DNA of 64,000 bases from Xanthomonas rydalmerensis. GTDB lineage: Bacteria; Pseudomonadota; Gammaproteobacteria; Xanthomonadales; Xanthomonadaceae. A program made the translations under genes and the position numbers. The notes under the pieces were generated by a model. That model searched no databases. It was not told the DNA's origin and worked only from the letters and a program-made list of their open reading frames with translations. Positions 33,737-44,770 of the stretch are shown here, piece after piece. Positions within the stretch are counted from its first letter, which is position 1. Each line of letters opens with the position of its first letter. Location: contig NZ_CP126170.1 of assembly GCF_033170385.1 (NCBI RefSeq), forward strand, positions 3,620,001 to 3,684,000. The letters are read 5' to 3'.

Positions 33737-35737
33737 TCAGACCGCCTTTGCGGCGTTGGCCGCGTGTTGCTGTTCCAGCAGGGCGAAACGCGCGTTCTCG
33801 ATGCGTTCCACTTCCTCCGCCGGGACCCAGTAATCGATGTCGTCATCGAAGGTGCGCGCGATGAAGCTGCCGATCATGCCGACCAGGCCGATCACCGCCA
33901 TCCACCAGATGTGCCAAGTCAGACCGAAGCCCAGGACGATGCTGAAGGCGCCGATCCAGAAGCCCGCCGCGGTGTTGCGCGGCATGTGGATCGGTTCGTA
34001 CTTGGCCGGACGCGTCCAGCCCTTGCCCTTGAGCTTGTCTTCCCAGAACTGGTCGCGGTCGTCGATGTGCGGCAGCACCGCGAAGTTGTAGAACGGCGGC
34101 GGCGAGGAGGTCGCCCACTCCAGGGTCCGGCCGTCCCACGGGTCGCCGGTCAGGTCCAGGTTCTCCTTGCGCTTCCAGATGCTGTAGCCGATCTGCACCA
34201 GGTTCAGGAAGATGCCGATGCCGATGATCGCCGCACCCGCCGCGGCCACCATCAGCCACGGCGCCCACTCCGGGTGATTGTAGCTGTTCATGCGCCGGGT
34301 CATGCCCATGAAGCCGAGCACGTACAGCGGCATGAAGGCGACGAAGAAGCCGATGATCCAGCACCAGAACGAAGCCTTGCCTAGCTTTTCGTTGAGCTTG
34401 AAGCCGAACGCCTTCGGGAACCAGTAGGTCAGGCCCGCCAGGTAGCCGAACACCACGCCGCCGATGATCACGTTATGGAAGTGCGCGATCAGGAACAGGC
34501 TGTTGTGCAGCACGAAGTCCACCGCCGGGATCGCCAGCATCACGCCGGTCATGCCGCCGATGGTGAAGGTGATCATGAAGCCGATGGTCCACAGCACCGG
34601 CGCGGTCATGTGCACGCGGCCGCGGAACATGGTGAACAGCCAGTTGAAGATCTTCACGCCGGTGGGGATCGAGATGATCATCGTCGTGATGCCGAAGAAG
34701 GCATTGACGTTGGCGCCCGAGCCCATGGTGAAGAAGTGGTGCAGCCACACGATGAACGACAGCACGCCGATGCACGAGGTCGCGTACACCATCGAGGTGT
34801 AGCCGAACAGGCGCTTGCGGCTGAAGGTGGCGATCAGCTCGGAGAAGATGCCGAACGCCGGCAGGATCAGGATGTAGACCTCCGGGTGGCCCCAGATCCA
34901 GATCAGGTTGACGTACATCATGGCGTTGCCGCCACCGTCGTTGGTGAAGAAGTGCGTGCCCAGGTAGCGGTCCGCACCCAGCAGCGCCAGCGCCACGGTC
35001 AGGATCGGGAACGCGGCGATGATCAGGATGTTGGTGATCAGCGCGGTCCAGGTGAAGATCGGCATGCGCATCAGGGTCATGCCCGGCGCGCGCATGCGCA
35101 TGATCGTCACGAAGAAGTTGATGCCGGTGAGCAATGTGCCCAGGCCCGAGATCTGCAACGCCCAGATGTAGTAGTCGACACCGACGCCTGGACTGTATTC
35201 CAGCCCGGACAGCGGCGGGTAGGCCAGCCAGCCGGTCTGCGCGAACTCGCCCACGCCCAGGGAGATGTTGACCAGCGCCGCGCCGGCCACGAACAGCCAG
35301 AAGCTCAGCGAGTTCAGGAACGGGAACGCCACGTCGCGCGCGCCGATCTGCAGCGGCACGATCAGGTTCAACAGGCCGGTCATGAACGGCATGGCCATGA
35401 AGAAGATCATGATCACGCCGTGCGCGGTGAAGATCTGATCGTAGTGGTGCGGCGGGAAGATGCCCTCGTTACCGCCGTGCGCGATCGCCTGCTGGGTGCG
35501 CATCATCGCCGCGTCGGCGAAGCCGCGCAGCAGCATGACCAACGCCACCACGATGTACATGACGCCGATGCGCTTGTGGTCGACCGAGGTGAACCACTCC
35601 TTCCAGAGATAGCCCCACAGCTTGTACTTGGTGACGGCCGCCACCACCAGCAGGCCGAGCAGGCCGGCGCCGCCGAGCGCCGCCATGATGATCGGCTCGT
35701 GGTACGGAACCGCCTCGAGCGTGAGTTTGCCTAGCAT
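33737..35737 (-). CDS. cyoB: cytochrome o ubiquinol oxidase subunit I
   Basis: The 666-residue catalytic subunit reduces O2 to water and pumps protons. The CuB/Tyr motif is in [20 protein letters not shown] and the heme-binding histidines are in [13 protein letters not shown], with further ligands near [14 protein letters not shown]. The length matches E. coli CyoB. Start at 35737 shares one base with the cyoA stop (TGATG); an upstream ATG at 35758 would lie inside cyoA. Confidence 0.97.
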   Translation of the reverse strand: MLGKLTLEAVPYHEPIIMAALGGAGLLGLLVVAAVTKYKLWGYLWKEWFTSVDHKRIGVMYIVVALVMLLRGFADAAMMRTQQAIAHGGNEGIFPPHHYDQIFTAHGVIMIFFMAMPFMTGLLNLIVPLQIGARDVAFPFLNSLSFWLFVAGAALVNISLGVGEFAQTGWLAYPPLSGLEYSPGVGVDYYIWALQISGLGTLLTGINFFVTIMRMRAPGMTLMRMPIFTWTALITNILIIAAFPILTVALALLGADRYLGTHFFTNDGGGNAMMYVNLIWIWGHPEVYILILPAFGIFSELIATFSRKRLFGYTSMVYATSCIGVLSFIVWLHHFFTMGSGANVNAFFGITTMIISIPTGVKIFNWLFTMFRGRVHMTAPVLWTIGFMITFTIGGMTGVMLAIPAVDFVLHNSLFLIAHFHNVIIGGVVFGYLAGLTYWFPKAFGFKLNEKLGKASFWCWIIGFFVAFMPLYVLGFMGMTRRMNSYNHPEWAPWLMVAAAGAAIIGIGIFLNLVQIGYSIWKRKENLDLTGDPWDGRTLEWATSSPPPFYNFAVLPHIDDRDQFWEDKLKGKGWTRPAKYEPIHMPRNTAAGFWIGAFSIVLGFGLTWHIWWMAVIGLVGMIGSFIARTFDDDIDYWVPAEEVERIENARFALLEQQHAANAAKAV

Positions 35738-36678
35738 CACTTGTCTCCAGAAGTGCACATGGCGACCGGCTCAGCAGCCGATGCCGGATGAGCGTCGTGG
35801 CCTTCCATCTTGTGGCCCTTGCCCATCATGTATTTGTCGATCAACGACTTGAACAAACCGTCCTGCACCGAGGCGTAGTAGGTCACCGGGTAGGCGGCCT
35901 TGTCGTTGCGGTTGGCCGCCAGCACCTGGAACTCGGCCTGGTCCAGGGTCTTCTGCGACGCCTTGACCTTGGCCACCCACGCGTCGAAGCCGGCGCGGTC
36001 GGTGGCATGCGCGGCGAAGCCCATCTTCGAGAAGCCGTGGCCGCTGTAGTTCGCCGACAGGCCGAACATCTCGCCCGGCTCGTTGGCGATCAGGTGCAGC
36101 TTGGTCTCCATGCCGGCCATCGCGTAGATCTGCGTGCCCAGGTGCGGGATGAAGAACGAGTTCATCACCGTGTCGGAGGTGATCTTGAAGTTCAGCGGCG
36201 TATCGACCGGGAACGCGATCTCGTTGACCGTGGCGATGCCCTGCTCCGGGTAGATGAACATCCACTTCCAGTCCAGCGCCACCGCCTCGATGGTGATCGG
36301 CTTGACCTTGGAATCCAGCGGCTTGTACGGATCCAGCGCATGCGAGGAGCGCCAGGTCAGCACCGCCAGGACCAGGATGATCATGCACGGGATCGACCAC
36401 ACCACCACCTCGATCGCGGTGGAGTGCGACCAGTTCGGCTCGTAGCGGGCCTTGGTGTTGGACGCGCGGTAGCGCCAGGCGAAGGCCAGGGTCATCACGA
36501 TGACCGGGATCACCACCAGCAGCATCAGCACCACCGAGGTGATCAGCAGCGTCTTCTCGTCGTGGCCGATCTGACCCTTGGGGTTGAGGATGGCCGAGTT
36601 GCAGCCGGCCAGCAGCAGCGCGGCCAGCAGCAACAGACCGGAGCGCAGCGAGCGCCGGAGTTGTTTCAACGGAATCAT
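35737..36678 (-). CDS. cyoA: cytochrome o ubiquinol oxidase subunit II
   Basis: A 313-residue lipoprotein (LLLAGC, C26) with two membrane segments and a periplasmic cupredoxin domain. The CuA cysteine/histidine motif of cytochrome c oxidases is absent: the corresponding stretch reads [20 protein letters not shown]. That identifies a quinol oxidase. It is first in the cyoABCD transcription unit. The region upstream to 36994 should hold the promoter. Confidence 0.95.
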   Translation of the reverse strand: MIPLKQLRRSLRSGLLLLAALLLAGCNSAILNPKGQIGHDEKTLLITSVVLMLLVVIPVIVMTLAFAWRYRASNTKARYEPNWSHSTAIEVVVWSIPCMIILVLAVLTWRSSHALDPYKPLDSKVKPITIEAVALDWKWMFIYPEQGIATVNEIAFPVDTPLNFKITSDTVMNSFFIPHLGTQIYAMAGMETKLHLIANEPGEMFGLSANYSGHGFSKMGFAAHATDRAGFDAWVAKVKASQKTLDQAEFQVLAANRNDKAAYPVTYYASVQDGLFKSLIDKYMMGKGHKMEGHDAHPASAAEPVAMCTSGDK

Positions 36679-36994
36679 CGAACGATCCAATTGCGTAGGG
36701 GATGCGAACCGCGCGGGAGCGGGAAACGGGGCGCCGTAGAAGGGGCTGTCCCGCATCCGCCGCGGCATCCAGGCCGGCATGCGCGATCAACGACGCATTT
36801 TATGCTGCCGTGCCGCAACTCCGGAAGTCATTGACAAGCCCAGGCGGGCGCCAGGCCGCGTTTTTATGTGCGACACATTGCCGCACCCGGCTGCGACACG
36901 ACGTCGCAGGCGGTCGCGCGCACGGACCTACGTCGCAGAAACAGCCATCGCAGAAACCAGGAAGGCAGCCTCGCGGCTGCCTTCTGGGTGCAAC
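36679..36994. other. 316-base gap between cyoA and the tRNA gene
   Basis: No gene is seen. The right part contains the tRNA terminator (36961-36984). The rest should contain the cyo promoter, which I could not place with confidence. Confidence 0.5.
36961..36984 (-). terminator. terminator after tRNA-Thr
   Basis: GAAGGCAGCC (36961-36970), loop TCGC, GGCTGCCTTC (36975-36984): a perfect 10-base stem just beyond the tRNA 3' end on the minus strand, followed there by CTGGTTTC. Confidence 0.78.
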
Positions 36995-37070
36995 TGGTGC
37001 CGGAAACAGGAGTCGAACCTGCGACCTACGCATTACGAATGCGCCGCTCTACCGACTGAGCTATTCCGGC
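36995..37070 (-). tRNA. tRNA-Thr (anticodon CGT)
   Basis: Read on the minus strand from 37070, the 76 bases fold as a standard tRNA: acceptor GCCGGAA/TTCCGGC, D-stem with AGCTCAGTCGGTAGAGC, anticodon CGT at 37037-37035 within the ATTCGTAAT loop, T-arm GGTTCGACTCC, discriminator A and an encoded CCA (36997-36995). It decodes ACG. Confidence 0.97.
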
Positions 37071-37080
37071 GGAACTGGCA

Positions 37081-37110
37081 ATTCTAGGCGCCGGCCCGGG
37101 CCGGGGTCAA
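37081..37110 (-). promoter_or_regulatory. sigma-70-type promoter of tRNA-Thr
   Basis: On the minus strand TTGACC (37110-37105) and TAGAAT (37086-37081) are separated by 18 GC-rich bases and lie 10 bases before the tRNA. The GC-rich stretch next to the -10 box resembles a stringent discriminator. Confidence 0.75.
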
Positions 37111-37189
37111 TCGCTGCCCGGGCCTTCGCGCGAGCGCAGCGACCGATGGGTTACCCTCCCGCCCCCGTCGTACGCATCCACCACTCATC

Positions 37190-38146
37190 GTGAAGTTGTT
37201 CGCCTGGTTCTGGCTCGCATTTCTGCTGTTCTTCGCCATCCCCTTCCCCTGCATCCTCTACTTCGCCAGCGACTGGCCACGCGTGCTGGCCCAGCCCAGT
37301 TCGCCCGCGTGGGCGCTGACCCTGCTGGCGCTGTCGCTGGGCCTGTGGCTGCACCTGCTCTACGCCTATCTGGACACGCTGCTGCTACTGCCCGGACGTG
37401 CACTGCAACGCGTGCGCCACATCCTCACCCACGGCGTGCGCCGCGAGGCGCTGATCGAACGCGCCGCACCGACGGGCGTCGAGGTCAAGGGATGGCCGCA
37501 GCTGTCGCTGACCCTGGCCTTCGACAACCTGTCCGGCACCCCCATCCAAGACACCCAGGTGATCGTGGACCGCAAGCCGGCACAACGCCGCTTCGAGACC
37601 GGGCGGACGGTGCCGCTGCGGCTGAGCACGACGCCGGGCGCCACTCCGAACCTCGTACTGGAGGACGCCGAGCCGGCCCTGGACCGCGCCAGCCTGTGGC
37701 GACGCGCGGCCGGTGCCGTGCTGCTGGTGGCCCTGGTCGGCGCGGCCTACGTCGTGGCCTGGCGCCTGCAGAGCCGCGGGCTGGGCTGGACCTTCCTGTC
37801 CTTCAACCATCCGCTGCTGATGAGTGCGCTGGTGCTCAACGGCTACGTGCTGGCGCTGCGCGTGATCCTGCGCGTGATCCGCAGCAACGCCACCGACGAG
37901 ACCCTGAAGTACCGCGGCCTGCGCGCCCGTGCGCGGGTGCTGGACGTGCGCCAGACCGGCACCACCCTCAACGAGCAGCCACAGGTGGAGTTCCGCGTGG
38001 CGTTCGAGGACGCGTCGGGCAACAAGCACGAGGCGACGCTGCGGCGGTTCGTGTCGCTGATCGACATCGGACAGCTGCCGCGCAACACCGTGTCGGTGCT
38101 GTACGACCCGCAACACCCCGCCCGCGCCGACCTGGAGCTGCCATGA
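37190..38146 (+). CDS. membrane protein with DUF3592-like C-terminus
   Basis: A 318-residue protein with four likely membrane segments (about 4-26, 40-66, 165-185, 200-225). The cytoplasmic or periplasmic end has the DUF3592-like pattern: LRARARVLDVRQTGTTLNEQ, VEFRVAFED, and TVSVLYDPQHPARADLEL. It starts with GTG at 37190. The following gene starts in its stop codon (ATGA), so they are coupled. Function unknown. Confidence 0.7.
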   Translation: MKLFAWFWLAFLLFFAIPFPCILYFASDWPRVLAQPSSPAWALTLLALSLGLWLHLLYAYLDTLLLLPGRALQRVRHILTHGVRREALIERAAPTGVEVKGWPQLSLTLAFDNLSGTPIQDTQVIVDRKPAQRRFETGRTVPLRLSTTPGATPNLVLEDAEPALDRASLWRRAAGAVLLVALVGAAYVVAWRLQSRGLGWTFLSFNHPLLMSALVLNGYVLALRVILRVIRSNATDETLKYRGLRARARVLDVRQTGTTLNEQPQVEFRVAFEDASGNKHEATLRRFVSLIDIGQLPRNTVSVLYDPQHPARADLELP

Positions 38147-38850
38147 AGACGCCGTCCACCCCAGTGGTCCTCGCCGGCGTGGTGCTGCTGCTCGGCGGCA
38201 TTGCCTTCGCCGGCGGCGCCTGGGACACCATCCGCGCCACCCTGCGGGCGGGACCGCGCCTGCAGGCGACCGCCATGCAGACCGCCTCGAAGCCACAGTC
38301 GCTCGCGGTAACCCCGGCCGCCCCTGCCGATACGCCCCCCGAACCGGAGCCGCCGCCGGCACCGCGCGGCAACCTGCTGTTCGATCCGGAGCGGCTACGC
38401 GCGGCGCGGCAGGCGCTGGCGGACCTGCCCGAGCTGCAGGGCCACGACCTGCGCGTGTTCCATGCGGTGCATTTCTACGACAACCGCATCGGGCTCGAGC
38501 TGCTAGACCCCACGCAGCCGAGCCACGTGGACGAATACAGCTTCGACAACGAGCGCTGGCACAAGGAAGAACCGGTCAATCCCGGCATGTTCGGACCGTT
38601 CCTCAAGCCGGCCACCGACAACGCCGCCCTGCAGGACATCGATTTCGAGGGTGCGTATCGGGTGGCCACCGCCCTGAAGGAACAGGGCGAGGCGCTGCAG
38701 GCCGAGCCGGAGAAAGTGGATCACGTCTACGTGCTGATCGGCCGGCGCGGGCGCCTGCGCTGGATGCCGGATGGCGTGCAAGGCGATCGCGTCACCATGG
38801 GCATCCTCTTCGATGCGCAGGGGCGGCCGCACGGCATGCAGCGCCAGTGA
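38143..38850 (+). CDS. uncharacterised membrane-anchored protein
   Basis: A 235-residue protein with one N-terminal hydrophobic segment (VVLAGVVLLLGGIAFAGGAW), a Pro/Ala-rich linker (about 55-75) and a C-terminal domain of about 150 residues starting LLFDPERLRAARQALADLPE. I do not recognise the domain. It overlaps the preceding DUF3592-like gene by four bases, so the two proteins probably act together in the envelope. Confidence 0.65.
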   Translation: MKTPSTPVVLAGVVLLLGGIAFAGGAWDTIRATLRAGPRLQATAMQTASKPQSLAVTPAAPADTPPEPEPPPAPRGNLLFDPERLRAARQALADLPELQGHDLRVFHAVHFYDNRIGLELLDPTQPSHVDEYSFDNERWHKEEPVNPGMFGPFLKPATDNAALQDIDFEGAYRVATALKEQGEALQAEPEKVDHVYVLIGRRGRLRWMPDGVQGDRVTMGILFDAQGRPHGMQRQ

Positions 38851-38989
38851 GCCGCGGCACCTGCGGCGCAGCCAAGCGCTGGGCGCAGCATGTGCGATGC
38901 CGGCATCGCCGCCAGGACGCCTTGGGCTCACGTGTCGAGGCGGCTTCAGGGCACCCCACCACGCTGCGGTTGCTGCGCATTGCACTGTC

Positions 38990-39055
38990 GTAAGAGCGGC
39001 TTCAGCCGCGACAGGCTTTACCGGAAATGCCCGTCGCGGCTGAAGCCGCTTTTAC
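38990..39055. repeat. facing REP-like pair
   Basis: Forward GAGCGGCTTCAGCCGCGAC (from 38990, preceded by GTAA) and a reverse copy (39033-39054, ending TTTTAC) flank a short spacer. Both outer ends carry the same A-for-G change relative to other pairs in the window, so the two arms have co-varied to keep the hairpin. Confidence 0.85.
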
Positions 39056-39111
39056 GATCGCAACGAAAAGTCCAGCAAATCATTGCAAGAACGCGTAACT
39101 AGACGCGCCCG

Positions 39112-40062
39112 CTAGTCGACCAAACGCAGCCGCAGTTCCTTGGGCAGGGCGAATACCATCGATTCCGGTTCGCCGGCCAGTTCGGACACGCCGTCGGCGC
39201 CGAGTTCGCGCAGCCGCGCGATCACCCCGTCCACCAGCACCTGCGGCGCCGAGGCGCCGGCGGTCAGGCCGACGCGGCGCTTGCCGGCGATCCAGGCCGG
39301 ATCGATCTCGTCGGCACCGTCGATCAGGTAGGACTCCACCCCGTCGCGCCGCGCCAGCTCGCTGAGCCGGTTGGAATTGGAGCTGTTCGGCGAGCCGACC
39401 ACCAGCACCAGGTCGCACTCCTTGGCCAGGTCGCGCACCGCGTCCTGGCGGTTCTGGGTGGCGTAGCAGATGTCGTCGTTCTTCGGCCCCTGCATCGCCG
39501 GGTAGCGCGCGCGCAGCGCCTCGATGATGCCGCGGGTGTCGTCCACCGACAGCGTGGTCTGGGTGGTGTAGGCCAGGTTCTCCGGCTGCTGCACGTCCAG
39601 CGTGGCGACCTGCTCGATGTCCTCGACCAGATAGATGCGGCCGGTGCCGCATTCGCGGTCCCACTGCCCCATCGTGCCTTCCACCTCCGGATGGCCAGCA
39701 TGGCCGATCAGCACCACGTCGCGGCCGGCGCGGCAGTGCCGTGCCACCTCGAAATGCACCTTGGTGACCAGCGGGCAGGTCGCGTCGAACACCTTCAACC
39801 CGCGCCGCTCGGCTTCCTGGCGCACCGCCTGGGCCACGCCGTGAGCGCTGAAGATCACCGTGTTGCCGTCGGGCACCTCGTCCAGTTCCTCGACGAAGAT
39901 CGCGCCGCGCTGCTTGAGGTCGTCGACCACGAAGCGGTTGTGCACCACCTCGTGGCGCACGTAGATCGGCGCGCCCAGGGTTTCGATGGCCCGCTTGACG
40001 ATCTCGATCGCGCGATCGACGCCGGCGCAGAAGCCGCGGGGGTTGGCGAGCAGGACATCCAT
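39112..40062 (-). CDS. ispH: 4-hydroxy-3-methylbut-2-enyl diphosphate reductase
   Basis: A 316-residue iron-sulfur enzyme for the last step of the MEP isoprenoid pathway. Conserved cluster cysteines are in [27 protein letters not shown] and [18 protein letters not shown] ICYATQNRQ; the proton-donor glutamate is in [12 protein letters not shown]. The start at 40062 gives the normal [15 protein letters not shown]-terminus. It is the distal gene of ileS-lspA-ispH on the minus strand. Confidence 0.97.
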   Translation of the reverse strand: MDVLLANPRGFCAGVDRAIEIVKRAIETLGAPIYVRHEVVHNRFVVDDLKQRGAIFVEELDEVPDGNTVIFSAHGVAQAVRQEAERRGLKVFDATCPLVTKVHFEVARHCRAGRDVVLIGHAGHPEVEGTMGQWDRECGTGRIYLVEDIEQVATLDVQQPENLAYTTQTTLSVDDTRGIIEALRARYPAMQGPKNDDICYATQNRQDAVRDLAKECDLVLVVGSPNSSNSNRLSELARRDGVESYLIDGADEIDPAWIAGKRRVGLTAGASAPQVLVDGVIARLRELGADGVSELAGEPESMVFALPKELRLRLVD

Positions 40063-40118
40063 AGCTAGATCCGCCGGCCGCAGGGGGCCAGGCGCTTCGA
40101 CAGGGAGAGTGGCACCGA

Positions 40119-40622
40119 TTATCCCGCTTTTCGCTTCGCCTTGCCGTCGAACACGCCGAACAGGGCGATACCGATGGCGCCGGCGACGATCGCCGAGTCG
40201 GCGATGTTGAACGAGGGCCAGTAGTGCTCGCCCACGTACCACTGGATGAAATCGACCACGTGGCCGTGCATCAGCCGGTCGATCACGTTGCCGATCGCGC
40301 CACCGATCACCAGCGCGTACGGCAGCGCGCTGCGCCACTCGCCGCGCGGGGTGCGCGCCAACCACCAGGCCAGCAGGGCGCTGATGCCCACCGCCAGCGC
40401 GGTGAAGAACCACAGCTGCCAGCCGCCGGCCTGGCTCAGGAAACTGAACGCCGCACCGGTGTTGTAGGTCCGATACCAGTTCCAGAAGCCGGGAATCACC
40501 GGCACCGCGGTGAACTCGGGCAGGCTGGACAGCACCCAGGCCTTGCTCCACTGGTCCAGGCCGATCACCACGGCCGACAGCAGCAGCCAGATCAGGGCGG
40601 AGGGGTTGGGTCGTGCGGTCAT
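40119..40622 (-). CDS. lspA: lipoprotein signal peptidase (signal peptidase II)
   Basis: A 167-residue inner-membrane aspartyl protease with four membrane segments. The catalytic Asp pair is in [15 protein letters not shown] and [12 protein letters not shown]. It cleaves prolipoproteins before the lipidated Cys; several such proteins are encoded in this window. It lies between ileS (106 bases) and ispH (56 bases). Confidence 0.97.
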   Translation of the reverse strand: MTARPNPSALIWLLLSAVVIGLDQWSKAWVLSSLPEFTAVPVIPGFWNWYRTYNTGAAFSFLSQAGGWQLWFFTALAVGISALLAWWLARTPRGEWRSALPYALVIGGAIGNVIDRLMHGHVVDFIQWYVGEHYWPSFNIADSAIVAGAIGIALFGVFDGKAKRKAG

Positions 40623-40728
40623 GCGGCAAGTCCGCCTTGGGCGAATGAGGAAAGGAAGGACGGCCGGCGCCGCAACGGCGCCGCCGCTGACCCCGGCAGC
40701 GCGCAAGACGCGTGGCCGGGGACGGGAC

Positions 40729-43560
40729 TCAGAACCAGTGGCGCTCCTCGCCCGGCCCTTCGATGTTGCTGACGCAGCGGCCGCACAGTTCCGGGTGCGC
40801 CGGGTCGGCGCCGACGTCGGCGCGGTAGTGCCAGCAGCGCACGCACTTGGGCTTCTCGGTGGCCTGGGCGCTGACGAAGATCTCGTCGGTCGTGGCCTCG
40901 CGCACCACCACGTCGCCGCTGATGAACAGGAAGCGCAGTTCGTCCTGCAGCGGCTGCAGCTTCGCCGCGGTGGCGGCGTCAGCGGCGACGGTGATCTCCG
41001 CCTCCAGCGCCGCGCCGATCACGCCGTTGCCGCGCATCGGCTCCAGCACCTTGGCCACCTGCTCGCGCAGCGCCAGCAGCTGCTCGAAGTCGGCCGCGCT
41101 CAGCGCCGCGTCCTCCGGCAACGGCGCCAGGCCTTCGTACCAGGTCGCGAACAGCACGTTGCCCAGGTGCGCGCCCGGCAGGTAGCCCCACAGCTCGTCG
41201 GCGGTGAAGCTCAGGATCGGCGCGATCCAGCGCACGAAGGCCTCGGCCACATGGAACATCGCGGTCTGCGCCGAACGCCGGCCGAGCGAGTCCTCGGCCA
41301 TCGTGTACAGCCGGTCCTTGGTCACGTCCAGGTACAGCGAGCCCAGGTCCACGCTGCAGAAGTTCAGCAGCGCCTGCACGATGGCGGCGAAGTCGTAGCG
41401 CGCGTAGGCCGCCTTGATCTGCTCCTGCACCTCGTTGGCGCGGTGCACGATCCAGCGGTCCAGCGCCACCAGCTCCGGCAGCGGCCGCAGGTGCACGGCG
41501 GGATTGAAGCCATGCAGGTTGCCGAGCAGGAAGCGCGCGGTGTTGCGCAGGCGCCGGTAGGCGTCGGCATTGCGCTTGAGGATCTCCTGCGACAGCGACA
41601 TCTCGTTGCTGTAGTCGGCCGAGGCGATCCACAGGCGCAGGATGTCCGCGCCCAGGGTCTTCATGATGTCCTGCGGCTCGATGCCGTTGCCCAGCGACTT
41701 GGACATCTTGCGGCCATGCTCGTCCACGGTGAAGCCGTGGGTCAGGCACTGCCGGTACGGCGCCGCGTGGTCCAGCGCCACGCCGGTCAGCAGCGAGGAC
41801 TGGAACCAGCCGCGGTGCTGGTCGGAACCTTCCAGGTACAGGTCGGCCGGCTTGGGCAGGCCGCGCTCGGTCAGCACCGCCTCGTGGGTGACGCCGGAGT
41901 CGAACCAGACGTCGAGGATGTCGGTGATCTTGTCGTAGTCGGCGGCCTCCTCGCCCAGCAGGTCGGCGGCGTCGAGCGTGTACCACACGTCCACCCCGCC
42001 CTCCTCGACCCGGTCGGCGACCTGGCGCATCAGTTCGGTGCTGCGCGGATGCGGCTCGCCGGTCTCGCGATGCACGAACAGCGCGATCGGCACGCCCCAG
42101 GTGCGCTGGCGCGAGATCGTCCAGTCCGGGCGCCCGGCGACCATGCCGGCGATGCGCGCCTGGCCCCAGGTCGGGTACCAGTGCACGCCCTCGATCGCCT
42201 TGAGCGCGTCGGCGCGCAGGTTGGCCTGCTCCATCGAGATGAACCACTGCGGCGTGGCGCGGAACGCGATCGGGGTCTTGTGCCGCCAGCAATGCGGATA
42301 GCTGTGGACCATGCTGGCGCGCGCCAGCAGCAGCCCGCGCGCGGCCAGCAGGTCGGCGATGACGTCGCTGGCCTTCCAGATGTGCAGCCCGGCCAGTTCC
42401 GTGCCATCGGCCGCGGGGGTCGACGGGAGGTACACGCCGCGTGCGTCCACCGGGTTGATCTGCGCGGCGCCGTAGCGCTCCAGCAGCCCGTACGGCTTGA
42501 CCGCCGCGTAGTCCTCCTGGCCGTGGCCGGGCGCGGTGTGCACCGCACCGGTGCCGTCGGTGTCGGACACGTGGGTACCGAGGATCACCGGGACGTCGCG
42601 CTCGTCATAGAACGGATGCGCCAGCACCTGGTGTTCCAGCGCCGCGCCGGCGACGCGGCCGTGCACCACCACCTCATCCACCCCGTAGCGCTGCAGCGCG
42701 CGCTCGGCCAGCGCATCGGCCAGCACCAGCCAGCGGCGGCGACCGTCGCGGGCCGGGCCTTCGACCAGCGCATAGACCAGCTCCGGCCCCAGCGACACGG
42801 CCAGCGAGGCCGGCAGCGTCCACGGCGTGGTGGTCCAGATCGGCACCGCGACCTCGGCGCCTTCCGGCAGGGTCGCGCCGAACGCGGCGGCCAGCGCCGC
42901 GCCGTCGCGGGCAGGATAGGCCACGTCCACCGTCGGCGACTGCTTGTCGGCGTACTCGATCTCGGCCTCGGCCAGCGCCGAGCCGCAGTCGAAGCACCAG
43001 TGCACCGGCTTCACGCCGCGGGTCAGGTGGCCGTTCTCGACGATCCGGGCCAGCGCGCGGATCTCGTTGGCCTCGAAATGGAAGTCCAGCGTGCGGTAGG
43101 GGTTGTCCCAGTCGCCGATCACGCCCAGGCGCTTGAAGTCGCGGCGCTGCAGGTCGATCTGCTCGTTGGCGTATTCGCGGCACTTCTGCCGGAACTCCAC
43201 CGCATCCAGCTTGACCCCGACCTTGCCGAACTTCTTCTCGATCGCGATCTCGATCGGCAGGCCGTGGCAGTCCCAGCCCGGGATGTACGGCGCATCGAAG
43301 CCGGACAGGTACTTGGACTTGACGATGATGTCCTTGAGGATCTTGTTGACCGCATGCCCGAGGTGGATCGCGCCGTTGGCGTACGGCGGGCCGTCGTGCA
43401 GCACGAACAGCGGCCGGCCCTGGGCGTTGTCGCGCAGCCGCGTGTACAGGCCCTCGCTCTCCCAGCGCGCCAGGATGTCCGGCTCGCGCTTGGGCAGGTC
43501 GCCGCGCATCGGGAACTCGGTCGCCGGCAGGTGGAGGGTGGCTTTGTAGTCCTGGGTCAC
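40729..43560 (-). CDS. ileS: isoleucyl-tRNA synthetase
   Basis: A 943-residue class I synthetase. The HIGH-type motif is [11 protein letters not shown], the KMSKS motif is [11 protein letters not shown], and the CP1 editing domain lies between. The C-terminal zinc site has two Cys pairs ([13 protein letters not shown] and [12 protein letters not shown]). It lies six bases behind ribF, in the conserved ribF-ileS-lspA-ispH order. Confidence 0.98.
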   Translation of the reverse strand: MTQDYKATLHLPATEFPMRGDLPKREPDILARWESEGLYTRLRDNAQGRPLFVLHDGPPYANGAIHLGHAVNKILKDIIVKSKYLSGFDAPYIPGWDCHGLPIEIAIEKKFGKVGVKLDAVEFRQKCREYANEQIDLQRRDFKRLGVIGDWDNPYRTLDFHFEANEIRALARIVENGHLTRGVKPVHWCFDCGSALAEAEIEYADKQSPTVDVAYPARDGAALAAAFGATLPEGAEVAVPIWTTTPWTLPASLAVSLGPELVYALVEGPARDGRRRWLVLADALAERALQRYGVDEVVVHGRVAGAALEHQVLAHPFYDERDVPVILGTHVSDTDGTGAVHTAPGHGQEDYAAVKPYGLLERYGAAQINPVDARGVYLPSTPAADGTELAGLHIWKASDVIADLLAARGLLLARASMVHSYPHCWRHKTPIAFRATPQWFISMEQANLRADALKAIEGVHWYPTWGQARIAGMVAGRPDWTISRQRTWGVPIALFVHRETGEPHPRSTELMRQVADRVEEGGVDVWYTLDAADLLGEEAADYDKITDILDVWFDSGVTHEAVLTERGLPKPADLYLEGSDQHRGWFQSSLLTGVALDHAAPYRQCLTHGFTVDEHGRKMSKSLGNGIEPQDIMKTLGADILRLWIASADYSNEMSLSQEILKRNADAYRRLRNTARFLLGNLHGFNPAVHLRPLPELVALDRWIVHRANEVQEQIKAAYARYDFAAIVQALLNFCSVDLGSLYLDVTKDRLYTMAEDSLGRRSAQTAMFHVAEAFVRWIAPILSFTADELWGYLPGAHLGNVLFATWYEGLAPLPEDAALSAADFEQLLALREQVAKVLEPMRGNGVIGAALEAEITVAADAATAAKLQPLQDELRFLFISGDVVVREATTDEIFVSAQATEKPKCVRCWHYRADVGADPAHPELCGRCVSNIEGPGEERHWF

Positions 43561-43566
43561 GGGCAG

Positions 43567-44565
43567 TTACCGGTCGGTGGTCTTCAGGGGGAGGTCCGCG
43601 CGCGGGGCGGCGGACACGGGAGGCAGGCCCGTGGCGGCCGGCGCGGCGAGCAGTTGCCGCGCCAGCGCGGCGTCGCGGTGCATCTGCGCGGTCAGCGCCG
43701 GCAGATCGGCGAAGGTTTCCTCGTCGCGCAGCTTGGCGACGAACTCCACCTCGATGTGGCGACCGTACAGGTCGCCCTGGAAATCGAACAGGTGCGCTTC
43801 CAGCAGCGGCTCCACGCCCTGCACGGTCGGGCGGGTGCCGAAGCTGGACACCGACGGCCACGGCTGTGCCGCCACCCCGTGCACCCAGGTGGCGTAGATG
43901 CCGGACAGCGCCGGGGTGCGGGCGAAGCGCAGGTTGGCGGTGGGATAGCCGAGCGTGCGCCCGAGCTGCTTGCCGCGCACCACGCGGCCGCCGATCGCAT
44001 ACGGGCGACCGAGCAGCTCGGCGGCATGGGCGAACTCGCCGGCCACCAGCAACTCGCGGATGCGGGTGCTGGAGATGCGCTCCTCGCGCAGGTGCACCGG
44101 CGCGATCTCGTCGGCGGCGAAGCCGTGCTGGGCGCCCAGCGCGCGCAGCAGCGCGATGTCGCCGCCGCGCTTGTGGCCGAAGCGGAACGCCGGGCCGATC
44201 CAGACCTCGCGCGCGCGCAGGCGCTCGACCAGCACGCGCTGCACGAAGTCCTCGGCGCTCATCGACGCCATGCGCCGGTCGAAGCGCAGCAGGCCGACGC
44301 TGTCGATGCCGAGCCGGTGCAGGCCCTGCACCTTGGCCCGGGCCAGGGTCAGCCGCGGCGGCGGCGCGGCCGGGGCGAAGAACTCCCGCGGCAGCGGCTC
44401 GAAGCTCAGCGCCACCGCCGGCACGTCCGCCGCGCGCGCGCGCGCGATCGCCTGCCGCACCAGCGCGCGGTGGCCCAGGTGCAGGCCATCGAAGGCGCCG
44501 ATGCAGACCACGCTTCCCTGCGGGAACAGGGTCCCGCCCTCGACGTCTCTAAACAGCCTGCTCAT
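43567..44565 (-). CDS. ribF: bifunctional riboflavin kinase / FAD synthetase
   Basis: A 332-residue enzyme. The N-terminal FMN adenylyltransferase domain (about 15-180) has GAFDGLHLGHRALV and ISSTRIRELL. The C-terminal flavokinase domain (about 185-310) has GKQLGRTLGYPTANL and the FGTRPTV segment. Start at 44565 gives MSRLFRDVEGG. It is immediately upstream of ileS. Confidence 0.96.
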   Translation of the reverse strand: MSRLFRDVEGGTLFPQGSVVCIGAFDGLHLGHRALVRQAIARARAADVPAVALSFEPLPREFFAPAAPPPRLTLARAKVQGLHRLGIDSVGLLRFDRRMASMSAEDFVQRVLVERLRAREVWIGPAFRFGHKRGGDIALLRALGAQHGFAADEIAPVHLREERISSTRIRELLVAGEFAHAAELLGRPYAIGGRVVRGKQLGRTLGYPTANLRFARTPALSGIYATWVHGVAAQPWPSVSSFGTRPTVQGVEPLLEAHLFDFQGDLYGRHIEVEFVAKLRDEETFADLPALTAQMHRDAALARQLLAAPAATGLPPVSAAPRADLPLKTTDR

Positions 44566-44660
44566 TCCTCGGTCCGAAGCGCCGGCGCAGGAGGCGCCGG
44601 TCGATGATGCGTAACCGTCGAGTATAGCGGGTGGGGGCATGACCGGGCGCGGCCTCCCGT

Positions 44661-44735
44661 CGTAGGAGCGGCTTCAGCCGCGACCGGGAATTTCACCGGT
44701 ATGCCACCCCCGGTCGCGGCTGAAGCCGCTCCTGC
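44661..44735. repeat. facing REP-like pair followed by heptad repeats
   Basis: Forward copy at 44662-44687 and reverse copy at 44711-44733. Directly after it, 44736-44760 holds short repeats of the AATCCCC/AATCCCG heptad that run up to the murJ stop. The pair lies between murJ and ribF on the minus strand. Confidence 0.82.
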
Positions 44736-44770
44736 GAATCCCCAATCCCGAATCCCCACTCCCAGCCCCA

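Noticed and set aside
36995..37070. The tRNA gene as an integration site for a mobile element
   Set aside because: No integrase gene and no repeat of the tRNA 3' end were noticed in the flanking sequence.
40510..44607. A 1365-codon open frame on the plus strand
   Set aside because: It is antisense to lspA, ileS and ribF; long opposite-strand frames are expected in GC-rich coding DNA because stop codons are rare. Its residue composition (Gln/His/Arg/Val-rich) has no domain pattern.
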